This document shows positions 1 through 8,892 of a stretch of 64,000 nucleotides of DNA, one piece after another. Positions within the stretch are counted from its first letter, which is position 1; each line of letters starts with the position of its first letter. Source of the stretch: Methylophaga sp. (GTDB lineage: Bacteria; Pseudomonadota; Gammaproteobacteria; Nitrosococcales; Methylophagaceae). The translations under genes and the position numbers were made by a program. The stretch covers positions 1-64,000 of the forward strand of contig PAJP01000001.1 in assembly GCA_002706095.1 (NCBI GenBank), written 5' to 3'. Under the pieces are notes generated by a model. That model ran no database searches, had not been told where the DNA came from, and was given only the letters and a program-made list of their open reading frames with translations.

Positions 1-4
1 GTAT

Positions 5-69
5 GGGGTCCTAGGGATTTTGCCTCCAAATACTGCAAAAACCGTTGAAGGCCCCGTATTTACTGGCCT
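5..69 (+). repeat. Left terminal inverted repeat of Tn3-family element
   Basis: Positions 5-43 (39 bp) are an exact reverse complement of 3193-3231. The similarity continues imperfectly inward (19 of 26 bases for 44-69 against 3167-3192), so the terminal repeat is effectively about 65 bp. This is longer than the 38 bp typical of Tn3 elements. Confidence 0.9.
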
Positions 70-134
70 CCAAGCCACTATTAATTTTAATTTAGCTCGA
101 GTTTCAGTATCTTCTTCGGCCTTTGGGTCAAAGA

Positions 135-3100
135 ATGAGCAGAACCAAGCGACTATCAATTCTCACTGCCGCTGAAATCGAGGATTTATACGGCGTCCCC
201 TCCTTCAACGAATCGTATCAACGGTTTTACTTCACGCTGAATGATAAAGAGCGCGCTGAGCTGACCAGAATAAGGCAGCGCAAGTACCGCTGTATCGCCA
301 TCGCATTGTTGGGCTATTTCAAATGCAAACCCATCTTGCTCAATCCGACGTTTAAATCCATGCAGGATGACTTGGGATTTATCGCGAAAAATCACTTTGA
401 TGGCCTGAAATTTCGACGCTTCAGTCTGAAATCCGATCAAAAGTCCCGCATTTATGAACGGATTTTTTCCATGATCGAATATGAAAATTGGAAAGATCCT
501 GAGCATCAACCCCGGCTTGTTGAACACTTATTGGCCTGTGCTGAAAGCTGGGTTGCACCTCGTGCTCTCTTTGATGCAGCGATTGAGTTCCTGGCCCACC
601 AGAAAATTGCCATTCCTACCTATAGCACCCTGCAGAAGATCGTCAGTCAGGTGGTTAACCAGCATCAGCAGCGACTGCATGAGAAGATCGGCGCCGCGTG
701 TAGCCCAAAATTGACGACTGTACTAAATACACTGGTATCCGGTAATGACCAGCTTACGTTAACACAATTGCGCGGCGGCGCGCGCAATTTCACCGGCACC
801 GAGTTGCAGAAAGAACTCGCGGTGTATCACCACATTCAACCGCTGATGGCAGAGGTGACCGTTGTCCTCGACTCGCTTTCTCTGTCTCAAAAAAATCAGC
901 AGCACTATGCCGAACGGATTCAATATTACGGCGCCAAAATCAAGCGTCAGTCGCCAGAGAACCAGTGCCTATATCTGCTTTGCTACCTACAGTTTCGATA
1001 TCAGGAGGGGTTGGAACGCATGGCCGAAGGGTTCATTCACCACGTTCGACAGGTAAAGCAACGAGCGCATCAGCTGGCGCAGGATCGAGTTTATCGGGAT
1101 TGGCAAAAGGCGGCTACCAATGTGAGTAAGGCTGCAGAAATCTTGTGCCTGTTTGTTGATGATCGTATCGACCCCAATACGTCATTCCATGCTGTACAGA
1201 AACAAGCGTTCCAGGTTCTCAATGCCAACGAGCTGAGTTCAGTCTGCCGGTACCTCGGCAATCAGAAGCAGTCGGCGGATGAGGCGTTCTGGCAACACCT
1301 GGATACGGAATCCACGTTGAGAACCGGCCTGTTACGATCACTCTTTTGCTGTCTACGCATCGAAGGCACCGATAAAACACAACGGTTGGCAGCGGTCTTG
1401 AGCCAAACTCGACAGGAGCTGGCGGCCGGCAACATGCTCAGAGATGCCAGTATTGACCGGCGTCTACCGCCAAAAGCCACGCGACCACTCTTGTTGAAAC
1501 CTGACGGCGGCATAGACAAGGCTAGATATGAATGGTTCTTGTATTTGCAGATTCCCAGCCGCCTAAACGGCCAGTTAGTGCTGCCAGAAGTCATACGGTA
1601 TCGTGCACTGGACGACGATCTGGTAAAACCACAGACTTGGAAAAATCAGAAGCAGGCCTTGGTCGAGGGTACGAAGCAACCCAAAATTACTGAGGATCCA
1701 AAGCAACTGATCCCGCGCATGGCGGATCGGTTGACCACTCGGCTATACGAAGTCAGCGACTATCTGGAACGCGTGGACAACAGGGATATCATTCTGCGCC
1801 CGAAGGGTGGTAAACACCTTTGGCGCTTACCGACCACCGGCAAAAAACATCTGGTGAACAATCCGTTCTTCCAGCAAATGAGGGCAATCGGAGTCGCCGA
1901 TGTCTTGCGCGTGGTGGATCAGGATACCGGATTTATTGACGACTTTGAGCACGTGCTGGGCATGACCTCCAAAAGCCGCCAGTATGAAGTGGACCTGTTG
2001 GCGATCCTGATCGCCAATGCCACAAACCAGGGCATCTACGGTATCGCCCAGATCTCCGACCGCACCTATGATCAGCTGAGTACCATCCAAGCGAACTACC
2101 TTCGGCTGGAAACGTTGAATGCCGCAAATGACCGCATCAACAACGCCACTACGCGACTGAGCATTTTTAATCACTACAATATCCAGGATGACAACCTGCA
2201 TGCCAGCGCCGATGGCCAAAAGTTCGAAGCTAAGCGCGAGACATTCCGTACCCGGTATTCCTCAAAATACTTCGGTACCAGCAAAGGGGTCTCGGCGATC
2301 AGCCTGAATGCCAATCATATGGCAATCAATGCCCGGGTGATCGGCGCTAACGAACACGAATCCCATTACATCTTTGACCTCCTGATGAACAACAGTACTG
2401 AGATCATCCCGGATACGCTCTCTACTGACACCCATGGGGTAAACCATGTGAATTTTGCTTTACTCGATCTGTTTGGCTACCGGTTCGCCCCCCGATATGC
2501 CCAGGTAGGCAGGGTTATCAACGAGATGTTCGATATCTCCGAGGACGAGAGTCAGCGGGTGAGACTCACATTGCGTAAACCCATTAACACGCAGAGTATT
2601 ATGGAGTGCTGGGACACCATCCAGCGAATTGCCGTGTCACTGGCTCACCGGAAAACCACCCAAGCCATATTGGTCCGGAAACTCTCTGGCTACAAGAAAA
2701 ACCACCCACTACTGAAGGCGCTGACTGAATATAACCGACTATTGAAGGCCCAATACCTGCTGGATTACATCGATAACGCCAGCCTTAGAAACCACGTGCA
2801 ACGCGCCTTGAATCGGGGAGAAGCTTATCACCAGTTGCGTAGGGCAATCAGCAACGTGAACAGCGACCGGTTCCGGGGGAATAGCGACGAGGAGATACAA
2901 ATCTGGAACGAAAGCGCCCGGCTGGTAGCAAATGCCATTATCTACTTCAACTCGAAAGTACTCAGCAACCTGCTGGACAGCTTCGAGGAGCAGGGCAGCG
3001 AAAAACACATGGAAACCGTAAAGGGCGCATCACCTGTCGCGTGGGAGAATATCAACTTCCGGGGTACGTATACGTTCGCGCCGACGGGAGAGCTGCCTAA

Positions 3101-3155
3101 ACTGGATGATTTAATGGCGCCGATTGAGGGCTATCGGCCGATAAGTAAAAATTGA
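135..3155 (+). CDS. tnpA: Tn3-family transposase (TnpA)
   Basis: DDE-type replicative transposase acting on the 39-bp-plus terminal repeats. It is 1,006 residues long, the usual size for Tn3 TnpA (about 970-1,010). The N-terminus (TKRLSILTAAEIEDLYGVP) is the conserved DNA-binding start of the family. Catalytic residues can be placed at Asp693 (in SADGQKFE), Asp765 (in STDTHG) and Glu896 (in NRGEAYHQL), all inside the C-terminal catalytic half. The frame is open from a TTG at 123, but ATG 135 gives the canonical MSRTKRLS start and was chosen. The frame is intact, so the protein is likely functional. No resolvase partner is encoded, so cointegrates would have to be resolved by host recombination or by another element. 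Confidence 0.95.
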   Translation: MSRTKRLSILTAAEIEDLYGVPSFNESYQRFYFTLNDKERAELTRIRQRKYRCIAIALLGYFKCKPILLNPTFKSMQDDLGFIAKNHFDGLKFRRFSLKSDQKSRIYERIFSMIEYENWKDPEHQPRLVEHLLACAESWVAPRALFDAAIEFLAHQKIAIPTYSTLQKIVSQVVNQHQQRLHEKIGAACSPKLTTVLNTLVSGNDQLTLTQLRGGARNFTGTELQKELAVYHHIQPLMAEVTVVLDSLSLSQKNQQHYAERIQYYGAKIKRQSPENQCLYLLCYLQFRYQEGLERMAEGFIHHVRQVKQRAHQLAQDRVYRDWQKAATNVSKAAEILCLFVDDRIDPNTSFHAVQKQAFQVLNANELSSVCRYLGNQKQSADEAFWQHLDTESTLRTGLLRSLFCCLRIEGTDKTQRLAAVLSQTRQELAAGNMLRDASIDRRLPPKATRPLLLKPDGGIDKARYEWFLYLQIPSRLNGQLVLPEVIRYRALDDDLVKPQTWKNQKQALVEGTKQPKITEDPKQLIPRMADRLTTRLYEVSDYLERVDNRDIILRPKGGKHLWRLPTTGKKHLVNNPFFQQMRAIGVADVLRVVDQDTGFIDDFEHVLGMTSKSRQYEVDLLAILIANATNQGIYGIAQISDRTYDQLSTIQANYLRLETLNAANDRINNATTRLSIFNHYNIQDDNLHASADGQKFEAKRETFRTRYSSKYFGTSKGVSAISLNANHMAINARVIGANEHESHYIFDLLMNNSTEIIPDTLSTDTHGVNHVNFALLDLFGYRFAPRYAQVGRVINEMFDISEDESQRVRLTLRKPINTQSIMECWDTIQRIAVSLAHRKTTQAILVRKLSGYKKNHPLLKALTEYNRLLKAQYLLDYIDNASLRNHVQRALNRGEAYHQLRRAISNVNSDRFRGNSDEEIQIWNESARLVANAIIYFNSKVLSNLLDSFEEQGSEKHMETVKGASPVAWENINFRGTYTFAPTGELPKLDDLMAPIEGYRPISKN

Positions 3156-3166
3156 TGCCTCTCTAC

Positions 3167-3231
3167 AGGCTAGCAAACACGGGGGCTTCGGAGGTTTTTG
3201 CAGTATTTGGAGGCAAAATCCCTAGGACCCC
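3167..3231 (-). repeat. Right terminal inverted repeat of Tn3-family element
   Basis: Partner of the left repeat: 3193-3231 is identical in inverted orientation, and 3167-3192 is a degenerate extension. It begins 11 bp after the transposase stop codon. The open frame of the disrupted downstream gene runs back into this repeat. Confidence 0.9.
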
Positions 3232-3521
3232 TAATACAAATTTTGGTGATTGGCGTGATCATTTATCCCATCTTTTATATATGGGAGACGGAGCATATTG
3301 ATAATTTCTGTCGTGAAATCAAACCAGGCATGACAGATGTAAGACTGATGGAAGTTGCTGATGAATATCATCTCAAGCTGAGCGGTTTGGAAGAAGGATA
3401 TGTAGAGGAAGGGCATTGGTTGGCCGAAGTTAGAGCCAAGTCGACCTTTTCTGATTACCGTTGTGCGATTAGCGGTATAGCCAATAAAGTCGCTAATGCC
3501 AGAATCATCGATGAAGAATAG
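3232..3521 (+). pseudogene. Small single-span membrane protein, 5' end removed by the Tn3 insertion
   Basis: Chromosomal sequence resumes at 3232 directly inside an open frame. It encodes one hydrophobic segment (about 15 residues, LIQILVIGVIIYPIFYIW) followed by a roughly 75-residue soluble domain with two cysteines (NFCREI, DYRCAI). The frame runs back into the element's right repeat as far as 3198, but that part is transposon sequence, and no start with a Shine-Dalgarno sequence is present. An in-frame GTG at 3246 lacks a ribosome site. The native start, and probably the promoter, were therefore lost to the element. I do not recognise a named family; the layout is that of a small inner-membrane-anchored periplasmic protein. 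The soluble part looks intact, so rescue by transcription out of the transposon is possible. Confidence 0.6.
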
Positions 3522-3550
3522 ACACCTTATCAAAGAGATAAGGTGTCTAT
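3518..3550. terminator. Bidirectional hairpin between convergent genes
   Basis: Perfect 13-bp stem (3518-3530 with 3538-3550) around a 7-nt loop, sitting between the convergent truncated membrane-protein gene and oadB. The stop codon of the former lies inside the stem. The T-rich tail is modest on the plus strand (TAGTGTTTTA). Confidence 0.75.
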
Positions 3551-3557
3551 TAGTGTT

Positions 3558-4691
3558 TTATGCACCAACGTAGTTAATCAGAATACCAGCAGCCACGGCT
3601 GAGCCGATGACACCGGCAACGTTCGGTCCCATTGCGTGCATTAACAAAAAGTTATGCGGATCAGATTCCAAGCCAAGCTTATTCGATACACGTGCTGCCA
3701 TAGGTACAGCAGAAACACCCGCTGAACCAATCAGTGGGTTGATAGGTTCTTTAATCAGCTTGTTTAACACTTTTGCCATGATGACACCTGATGCCGTACC
3801 AATAGCAAACGCGCCCATGCCCAGAACCAAAATCCCTAGAGTTTGTAAATCCAGGAATTTATCAGCACTTAATTTCGAGCCTACAGCTAATCCTAAAAAG
3901 ATGGTGACTGTATTAATCAGCGAGTTTTGAGTCGTATTACTTAAACGATCCACTACCGCACATTCTTTCATTAAGTTACCAAAACAGAACATGCCGAGTA
4001 ATGGCGCTGCATCGGGTAGTAAAAAGGCGACAAGAATCAGTAATAACAATGGGAAGACGATTTTCTCACGTTGTGAAACGTGACGCTGTTGTACCATTTT
4101 TATTTTGCGTTCAGCCTCGGTAGTCAGCGCACGCATGATGGGGGGTTGAATTAATGGCACTAATGCCATGTATGAATATGACGCTACGGCAATAGCACCC
4201 AATAAGTCTGGGGCAAGCTTACTCGCCACATAAATAGACGTCGGTCCATCTGCACCACCAATGATACCAATCGCTGCTGCGTCAGCCAGACTAAAGTCAA
4301 AAATACCAAAATGAGCTAAAACTACAGCGCCCATCAATGTCGCAAAAATACCAAACTGAGCGGCGGCCCCGAGAAACAGCGTTTTGGGGTTGGCAAGCAA
4401 TGGACCAAAGTCCGTCATGGCACCGACACCCATAAATATAATTAGTGGGAAGGCACCACTTTCAATACCGACACTATAGAAAATATGCAAAATACCATTG
4501 GCTTCTGCCAAACCTGCACCTGGAATATTGGCTAACACACCACCAAAACCAATAGGTACCAGTAATAACGGCTCGAAGTTTTTCTTGATGGCCAAATACA
4601 GCAGCAACATACCAATAAGAATCATGACGCCTTGGCCTGGTGTCATTTGGTTAAAACCTGTTACTTGCCAGAGATGAAGTAGTTTATCCAT
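3558..4691 (-). CDS. oadB: Oxaloacetate decarboxylase beta subunit (Na+ pump)
   Basis: Integral membrane subunit that decarboxylates carboxybiotin and couples this to sodium export. It is 377 residues, very hydrophobic, with the family hallmark [13 protein letters not shown] (the Asp/Gly-rich sodium and catalytic region) at about residue 150 and a conserved C-terminus ([15 protein letters not shown]). The frame opens at a TTG at 4703, but ATG 4691 follows a GGGGGA ribosome site with 5-nt spacing and is the better start. That places it 12 bp after the oadA stop. It is last in the oadGAB operon and is followed by the 3518-3550 hairpin. Confidence 0.95.
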   Translation of the reverse strand: MDKLLHLWQVTGFNQMTPGQGVMILIGMLLLYLAIKKNFEPLLLVPIGFGGVLANIPGAGLAEANGILHIFYSVGIESGAFPLIIFMGVGAMTDFGPLLANPKTLFLGAAAQFGIFATLMGAVVLAHFGIFDFSLADAAAIGIIGGADGPTSIYVASKLAPDLLGAIAVASYSYMALVPLIQPPIMRALTTEAERKIKMVQQRHVSQREKIVFPLLLLILVAFLLPDAAPLLGMFCFGNLMKECAVVDRLSNTTQNSLINTVTIFLGLAVGSKLSADKFLDLQTLGILVLGMGAFAIGTASGVIMAKVLNKLIKEPINPLIGSAGVSAVPMAARVSNKLGLESDPHNFLLMHAMGPNVAGVIGSAVAAGILINYVGA

Positions 4692-4703
4692 GATATCCCC
4701 CAA

Positions 4704-6482
4704 TTAAGCGATAGTGGCCAGCTGATCACCGACTTTGACGGAATCACCTTGTTTAACAAAAATGGACGATACCGTCCCGGACTTGGAAGCCACAATTTGT
4801 GTTTCCATTTTCATCGCTTCGAGAATTAATAGGGTGTCACCTTCGTTGACTTGTTGACCTACGCTGACTTCGATTTTCCAGATATTGCCTGACAGCGGCG
4901 CTTCAACGGGATCACCTTCGCCTGCGGGTGTGCTCTGAGTCGGTGCAGGTGATGAGGATTCAACATGACTGATATCACCCCCTTCATTCACCTGAACGAC
5001 GTAGCTTTGGCCATTGACTTTAATGGTATAAGTTTCTTGTTCCTGACTTGCAGAACGGTTGGCTGATGGTGTGTTATCGATAACAGGAACAGGTTCAAAT
5101 GCGTCTGGGTTGTGACGGTTTTTAAGAAATTTAAGACCAATTTGTGGAAACAGGGCATACGTTAAAACATCATCGACTTGGTGTTCGCCTTCTGCCAGGT
5201 CAATTTGTTCTTCATCGGCGACAGCAAGGAGTTCGGTGGTGAGTTTTTCCATCTCTGCTTCAATGAGATCAGCAGGACGACAACTGATAGGCTCGGCGCC
5301 TTCCAGAACGCGATCTTGCAGCTCCTTATTGAATGCCGCTGGCGCTGCACCATATTCACCTTTCAAAATGCCGGCGGTTTCTGCTGCAATTGTCTTATAA
5401 CGTTCGCCAGTCAGCACATTGATAACGGCCTGTGTACCGACAATTTGTGAGGTAGGCGTAACTAGAGGAATAAAGCCTAAGTCTTCACGAACACGTGGAA
5501 TTTCTTTTAAAACTGCATCCATTTTATCTAACGCATTTTGCTCACGCAGCTGACTTTCCATATTTGTCAACATACCGCCTGGCACCTGAGCGACCAAAAT
5601 ACGTGAGTCTACACCACGTAATGAGCCTTCAAATTGAGCGTATTTTTTTCTCACATCACGGAAGTAGGCGGCAACTTCTTCAAGGAGTTCGATATTAAGA
5701 CCCGTATCGCGATCCGTATCCTCAAAAATCGACACCACAGATTCCGTTGCCGAGTGACCGTAGGTCATCGACATCGATGAAATGGCCGAATCAACATTAT
5801 CGATACCGGCTTCCACACACTTCATAATAGTGGCAGTTGATAAGCCAGTGGTGGCATGCGATTGCATGTGAATTGGGATATCAATAGTTTGCTTAAGGCT
5901 TTGAACTAATTCATAAGCTACATAAGGCTTAAGCAAACCAGCCATATCTTTAATACATAAAGAGTGGGCACCCATGTCTTCAATACGCTTAGCCATATCC
6001 AACCACAAATTCAGATCATGAACAGGACTGATTGTGTAAGCGATAGTGCCTTGAGCGTGGCGGTCGTTTTCCAGCACGGCTTTGATGGCTGTTTCCAGAT
6101 TACGCGGATCGTTCATAGCATCAAACACACGGAAGACATCAACACCATTGATCGCGGCTCTTTCGACAAACTTTCTGACGACATCATCTGCATAGTGACG
6201 ATAGCCTAATAAATTCTGACCACGTAGCAGCATTTGCTGACGAGTATTAGGCATGGCTTCTTTCAGTGAACGAATGCGATGCCAAGGATCTTCACCAAGA
6301 TAACGAATGCAGGCATCAAATGTGGCACCACCCCAGCTTTCTACTGACCAGAAGCCGATTTGGTCAAGCTTATCAGCGATGGGTAACATATCATCGAGTC
6401 TAAGACGTGTTGCAAAGAGTGATTGGTGGGCATCACGTAAAACGACATCTGTGATGCCTAGAGGTTTTTTTACTTCGGTCAT
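4704..6482 (-). CDS. oadA: Oxaloacetate decarboxylase alpha subunit (biotin carboxyltransferase)
   Basis: Transfers the carboxyl group of oxaloacetate to its own biotin and passes it to OadB. Domains in order: HMGL-like carboxyltransferase from the N-terminus ([18 protein letters not shown], metal-binding [13 protein letters not shown]) to about residue 280, the conserved PYC/OADA domain to about 465, an Ala/Pro/Ser-rich linker, and a biotinyl domain with EAMKMET near residue 560 carrying the biotin lysine. It is 592 residues, the normal family size. ATG 6488 and ATG 6482 are both in frame; 6482 sits 8 nt from AAAAGG, whereas 6488 is only 2 nt away, so 6482 was chosen. The subunit is shared in fold with pyruvate carboxylase subunit B, but the flanking oadG and oadB settle the assignment. 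Confidence 0.95.
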   Translation of the reverse strand: MTEVKKPLGITDVVLRDAHQSLFATRLRLDDMLPIADKLDQIGFWSVESWGGATFDACIRYLGEDPWHRIRSLKEAMPNTRQQMLLRGQNLLGYRHYADDVVRKFVERAAINGVDVFRVFDAMNDPRNLETAIKAVLENDRHAQGTIAYTISPVHDLNLWLDMAKRIEDMGAHSLCIKDMAGLLKPYVAYELVQSLKQTIDIPIHMQSHATTGLSTATIMKCVEAGIDNVDSAISSMSMTYGHSATESVVSIFEDTDRDTGLNIELLEEVAAYFRDVRKKYAQFEGSLRGVDSRILVAQVPGGMLTNMESQLREQNALDKMDAVLKEIPRVREDLGFIPLVTPTSQIVGTQAVINVLTGERYKTIAAETAGILKGEYGAAPAAFNKELQDRVLEGAEPISCRPADLIEAEMEKLTTELLAVADEEQIDLAEGEHQVDDVLTYALFPQIGLKFLKNRHNPDAFEPVPVIDNTPSANRSASQEQETYTIKVNGQSYVVQVNEGGDISHVESSSPAPTQSTPAGEGDPVEAPLSGNIWKIEVSVGQQVNEGDTLLILEAMKMETQIVASKSGTVSSIFVKQGDSVKVGDQLATIA

Positions 6483-6525
6483 ATTCATGGCCTTTTAATT
6501 GGTTCGAAATAGCCTAAATCTGGAG

Positions 6526-6807
6526 TTATTTGTGGCGTGAACGAAATTTGTGTACTGCCGCTGAGAGCACAGTAATGAGGTTTTTGTCATCATTAGCATG
6601 TTGGGATTGATTCATCGCCGGACTGATGACGGCCGTAGGTGAGGAAATACCTTCTTCGGGTAAGACACCTACATTTTTTTCGTAACTGGTGATAATGCGT
6701 GACATGATGGTGGTGGCAAACACCAGCAAAGTCAGAAATATAAAGACGAAGCTCATGCCGATAAGCATCAGGTTTAAACCTTCTGTCATTAAGTTTGATG
6801 TTGTCAT
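6526..6807 (-). CDS. oadG: Oxaloacetate decarboxylase gamma subunit
   Basis: Small assembly and metal-binding subunit of the sodium pump, first gene of oadGAB. It has 93 residues: one transmembrane helix (about residues 12-36, LMLIGMSFVFIFLTLLVFA), then a short hydrophilic tail with a Pro/Ser stretch and a basic end (HKFRSRHK). Known OadG proteins bind Zn2+ through C-terminal residues; one His lies in the HANDD segment and two near the end. A GGAGAGAG ribosome site precedes ATG 6807. The gap to oadA is short (about 40 bp), so the three genes probably form one transcript starting in the 250-bp divergent region shared with the RNase J-like gene. Confidence 0.9.
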   Translation of the reverse strand: MTTSNLMTEGLNLMLIGMSFVFIFLTLLVFATTIMSRIITSYEKNVGVLPEEGISSPTAVISPAMNQSQHANDDKNLITVLSAAVHKFRSRHK

Positions 6808-7058
6808 TATTATGGTCTCTCTCCATTGGTTTTCTTAGGTCATTAAATCAATGACTTACAAAAAAGCAGCCGGCAATTATACCATTGTTGAACCTCGAAC
6901 GAATCACTGAGCCGGAACTCCTTATTTTTAAAAGAGTAATAGTAAAAAATACGATTCTGTTGTAACCGCAATCGATTCAGAATGCGTATGATATTTTCCT
7001 ATCTGACAAAACCCTGCCAAACTAACTGTAAACGATAGCAAGCTACAAAAGGACACGT

Positions 7059-8435
7059 ATGACACCTGATGAGTCTGACTTCTGGTTTTTGCCACTGGGA
7101 GGAACCGGCGAAATAGGCATGAACCTGAATCTTTATGGCCATGATGGCCGTTGGTTAATGGTGGACTGTGGGGTGACGTTTGAGGCAAAAACAGATATTG
7201 ACGGTGAACCAGTAGAGGGTGCTCAAGCCCATGTGCAGATGGCTGATCCACAGTTTATTGTCGATCGGAAAGAACAACTGGATGCTCTGGTCATCACCCA
7301 TGCTCATGAAGACCACATCGGTGCTGTTCCTTATTTGTGGGAACGATTTCGTTGTCCTATCTACACCACAGCTTATACGGCAGAAATTCTGCGCAGAAAA
7401 CTGGCTGAAGCCGGGTTAATCAAAAAAGTGAAAGTCCATGTGGTTGAGGCACATGCATCAAGACAAATAGGGGTCTTTAATGTGCAGTGGATCCAGCTAA
7501 CACATTCCATTCCTGATCCGTTTGCTTTATTGATCACCACACCTGTTGGTAAAGCGTTTCATACCGCTGACTGGAAGCTTGATTCCGCACCGGTGGTGGG
7601 CGAACCCTATAAAGAAGAAGATTATGCGCGGCTGGGTGAGCTGGAAGTTGATGCGATGGTGTGTGACTCAACTAATGCCAATGTACCAGGGTGGTCGACA
7701 TCTGAAGCAACGTTATACAAAGGCCTGAAACATCATGTCGAACAGGCAAAAGGGAGGGTTGTAATCACCTGCTTTGGCAGTAATATTGCGCGTTTACGTA
7801 CGGTGGCGGATATAGCCAAAGAAACGGGCAGACATCTCGGCTTATTAGGTCGCTCGTTATTAAACACGTATTCTGCTGCCAAACGTGTGGGTCTATGGAA
7901 TGGCATTGAAACCTTTGTCGACCCGCATCATTTAGGTTTTCTGCCGCGAGATACCGTTCTATTAGTTGCAACGGGAAGTCAGGGTGAACCTAGAACGGCG
8001 CTAAACCGACTCAGTCAGAACAGTTTCCGTGATATTGAATTAGAAGCTGGGGATACGGTTATTTTCAGTTCCAAAGTGATTCCTGGTAATGAATTACCAA
8101 TTGAAGCTTTAATTGAACGTCTCAAAGCCATGCAGGTGGATGTGATTACAGTGGATAACAGCCGACTGGAAATTCATGCTTCAGGTCATCCTGCTATGGA
8201 AGAATTGAAAGCCATGTATCGCTGGGTTAAACCTGCTTGTGCTATTCCTGTTCATGGTGAGTTTCAACACCTTAGAGCGAATGCCAGGCTGGCAAAGTCA
8301 GTTGGAGTGCCCGAGCAGCTTGAAGGGAAAAATGGTGATTTATATTATATTGCCCCTGTCAAAGGAATACGACGCGGAGCGGTAAAAACAGGCCGTTTGG
8401 GGCTTGTTCAGGATAAACTGAAAAAATTGTTTTAA
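7059..8435 (+). CDS. RNase J-like beta-CASP metallo-hydrolase
   Basis: 458-residue metallo-beta-lactamase-fold protein of the beta-CASP/RNase J type, expected to be a zinc-dependent ribonuclease (5' exo/endo). Visible motifs: HAHEDH (HxHxDH zinc motif, about residue 80), HSIP and HTADWKLD (further ligands), beta-CASP motif A CDSTNAN, then the SGH and PVHGE motifs near the C-terminus. It is about 90 residues shorter than Bacillus RNase J, lacking most of the C-terminal domain. RNase J is not standard equipment in Escherichia-type gammaproteobacteria, which use RNase E; short versions of this kind do occur in the wider proteobacteria. ATG 7059 has an AAAAGGA site 5 nt upstream. A PilZ gene follows 29 bp downstream, probably co-transcribed. 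Confidence 0.85.
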   Translation: MTPDESDFWFLPLGGTGEIGMNLNLYGHDGRWLMVDCGVTFEAKTDIDGEPVEGAQAHVQMADPQFIVDRKEQLDALVITHAHEDHIGAVPYLWERFRCPIYTTAYTAEILRRKLAEAGLIKKVKVHVVEAHASRQIGVFNVQWIQLTHSIPDPFALLITTPVGKAFHTADWKLDSAPVVGEPYKEEDYARLGELEVDAMVCDSTNANVPGWSTSEATLYKGLKHHVEQAKGRVVITCFGSNIARLRTVADIAKETGRHLGLLGRSLLNTYSAAKRVGLWNGIETFVDPHHLGFLPRDTVLLVATGSQGEPRTALNRLSQNSFRDIELEAGDTVIFSSKVIPGNELPIEALIERLKAMQVDVITVDNSRLEIHASGHPAMEELKAMYRWVKPACAIPVHGEFQHLRANARLAKSVGVPEQLEGKNGDLYYIAPVKGIRRGAVKTGRLGLVQDKLKKLF

Positions 8436-8464
8436 AAATGCATTAAGGATTAAACGGTTTTGAG

Positions 8465-8887
8465 ATGATCGAAGAAATCAGACGATTTATTCGTCACCCC
8501 AGTAGCGTACCGATTCAGGTTAAACGCGGCGACGAGAAAAAACAGGTGCCATTGAAAGATGTCAGCAAGGGTGGCCTATGTTTTCGTTCACAAGTGTCGC
8601 TAGCTACAGGCAATGTCGTTGAAGTAAATATTCTTACCCCAAAACCCACTTTTACTGCAAAAGGCATAGTGACTTGGTGTAAGCCGGAAGGAGATGAGTA
8701 CCTAGTAGGTATTTCATTTCAGAATAAAGCCGTCCGGTATGCACTCAGGATGGTCGAACAAATTTGTTATATCGAAGATTATAAAAAACGCATTAAAGTT
8801 AAAACAGGGCGTCAACTGACAAGTGATGAGGCGGCACAGGAATGGATTCAAAAATATGCAGCGGATTTTCCACCTATAACTGATTAG
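8465..8887 (+). CDS. PilZ domain protein (c-di-GMP receptor)
   Basis: 140-residue single-domain PilZ protein. The c-di-GMP signature is visible: RRFIRH at the N-terminus (RxxxR) and DVSKGG about 25 residues later (D/NxSxxG), followed by the beta-barrel (VVEVNILTP, FTAKGIVTWC, EYLVGISFQ). The C-terminal 35 residues (about 100-135) look helical and are an extension to the barrel. It likely relays c-di-GMP levels set by the GGDEF and EAL proteins elsewhere in the window. It lies 29 bp after the RNase J-like gene, and its stop is 5 bp from the stop of a convergent small gene. Confidence 0.85.
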   Translation: MIEEIRRFIRHPSSVPIQVKRGDEKKQVPLKDVSKGGLCFRSQVSLATGNVVEVNILTPKPTFTAKGIVTWCKPEGDEYLVGISFQNKAVRYALRMVEQICYIEDYKKRIKVKTGRQLTSDEAAQEWIQKYAADFPPITD

Positions 8888-8892
8888 TGCGG

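Larger units (their letters stand above)
5..3231 (+). mobile_element. Tn3-family insertion element, transposase only
   Basis: A 3,227-bp unit is bounded by inverted repeats that begin GGGGTC, the usual Tn3-family terminus. It encodes one large Tn3-type transposase and nothing else: 130 bp on the left and 76 bp on the right leave no room for a resolvase or cargo gene. In architecture it resembles the Tn3-family insertion sequences without resolvase (the IS1071 kind), although the repeat sequence is different. Base composition looks more GC-rich than the neighbouring genes, consistent with recent arrival. The expected 5-bp target duplication is not visible: the right flank is TAATA, and only four left-flank bases (GTAT) lie in the window and do not match it. 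Confidence 0.9.

Noticed and set aside
43..134. Possible res recombination site or resolvase remnant at the left of the Tn3 element
   Set aside because: Beyond the degenerate repeat extension there is only about 65 bp before tnpA, with no resolvase-like coding or paired inverted-repeat subsites.
1827..2219. Long antisense frames (also 186-527 and 1262-1594) inside the transposase gene
   Set aside because: They lie wholly within the intact tnpA reading frame on the opposite strand and show no motif, ribosome site or independent support.
5162..5450. Frames on both strands inside oadA (5162-5359, 5178-5450)
   Set aside because: Shadow frames of the oadA coding sequence without independent evidence.
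6954..6983. Inverted repeat ATTCTG-N18-CAGAAT in the oadG/RNase J divergent region
   Set aside because: Only 6 bp per arm with a long spacer; expected by chance and matching no operator type I know.
6928..7251. Minus-strand frame of 107 codons across the start of the RNase J-like gene
   Set aside because: It overlaps a well-supported gene, has low-complexity His/Ser/Leu composition and no ribosome site.
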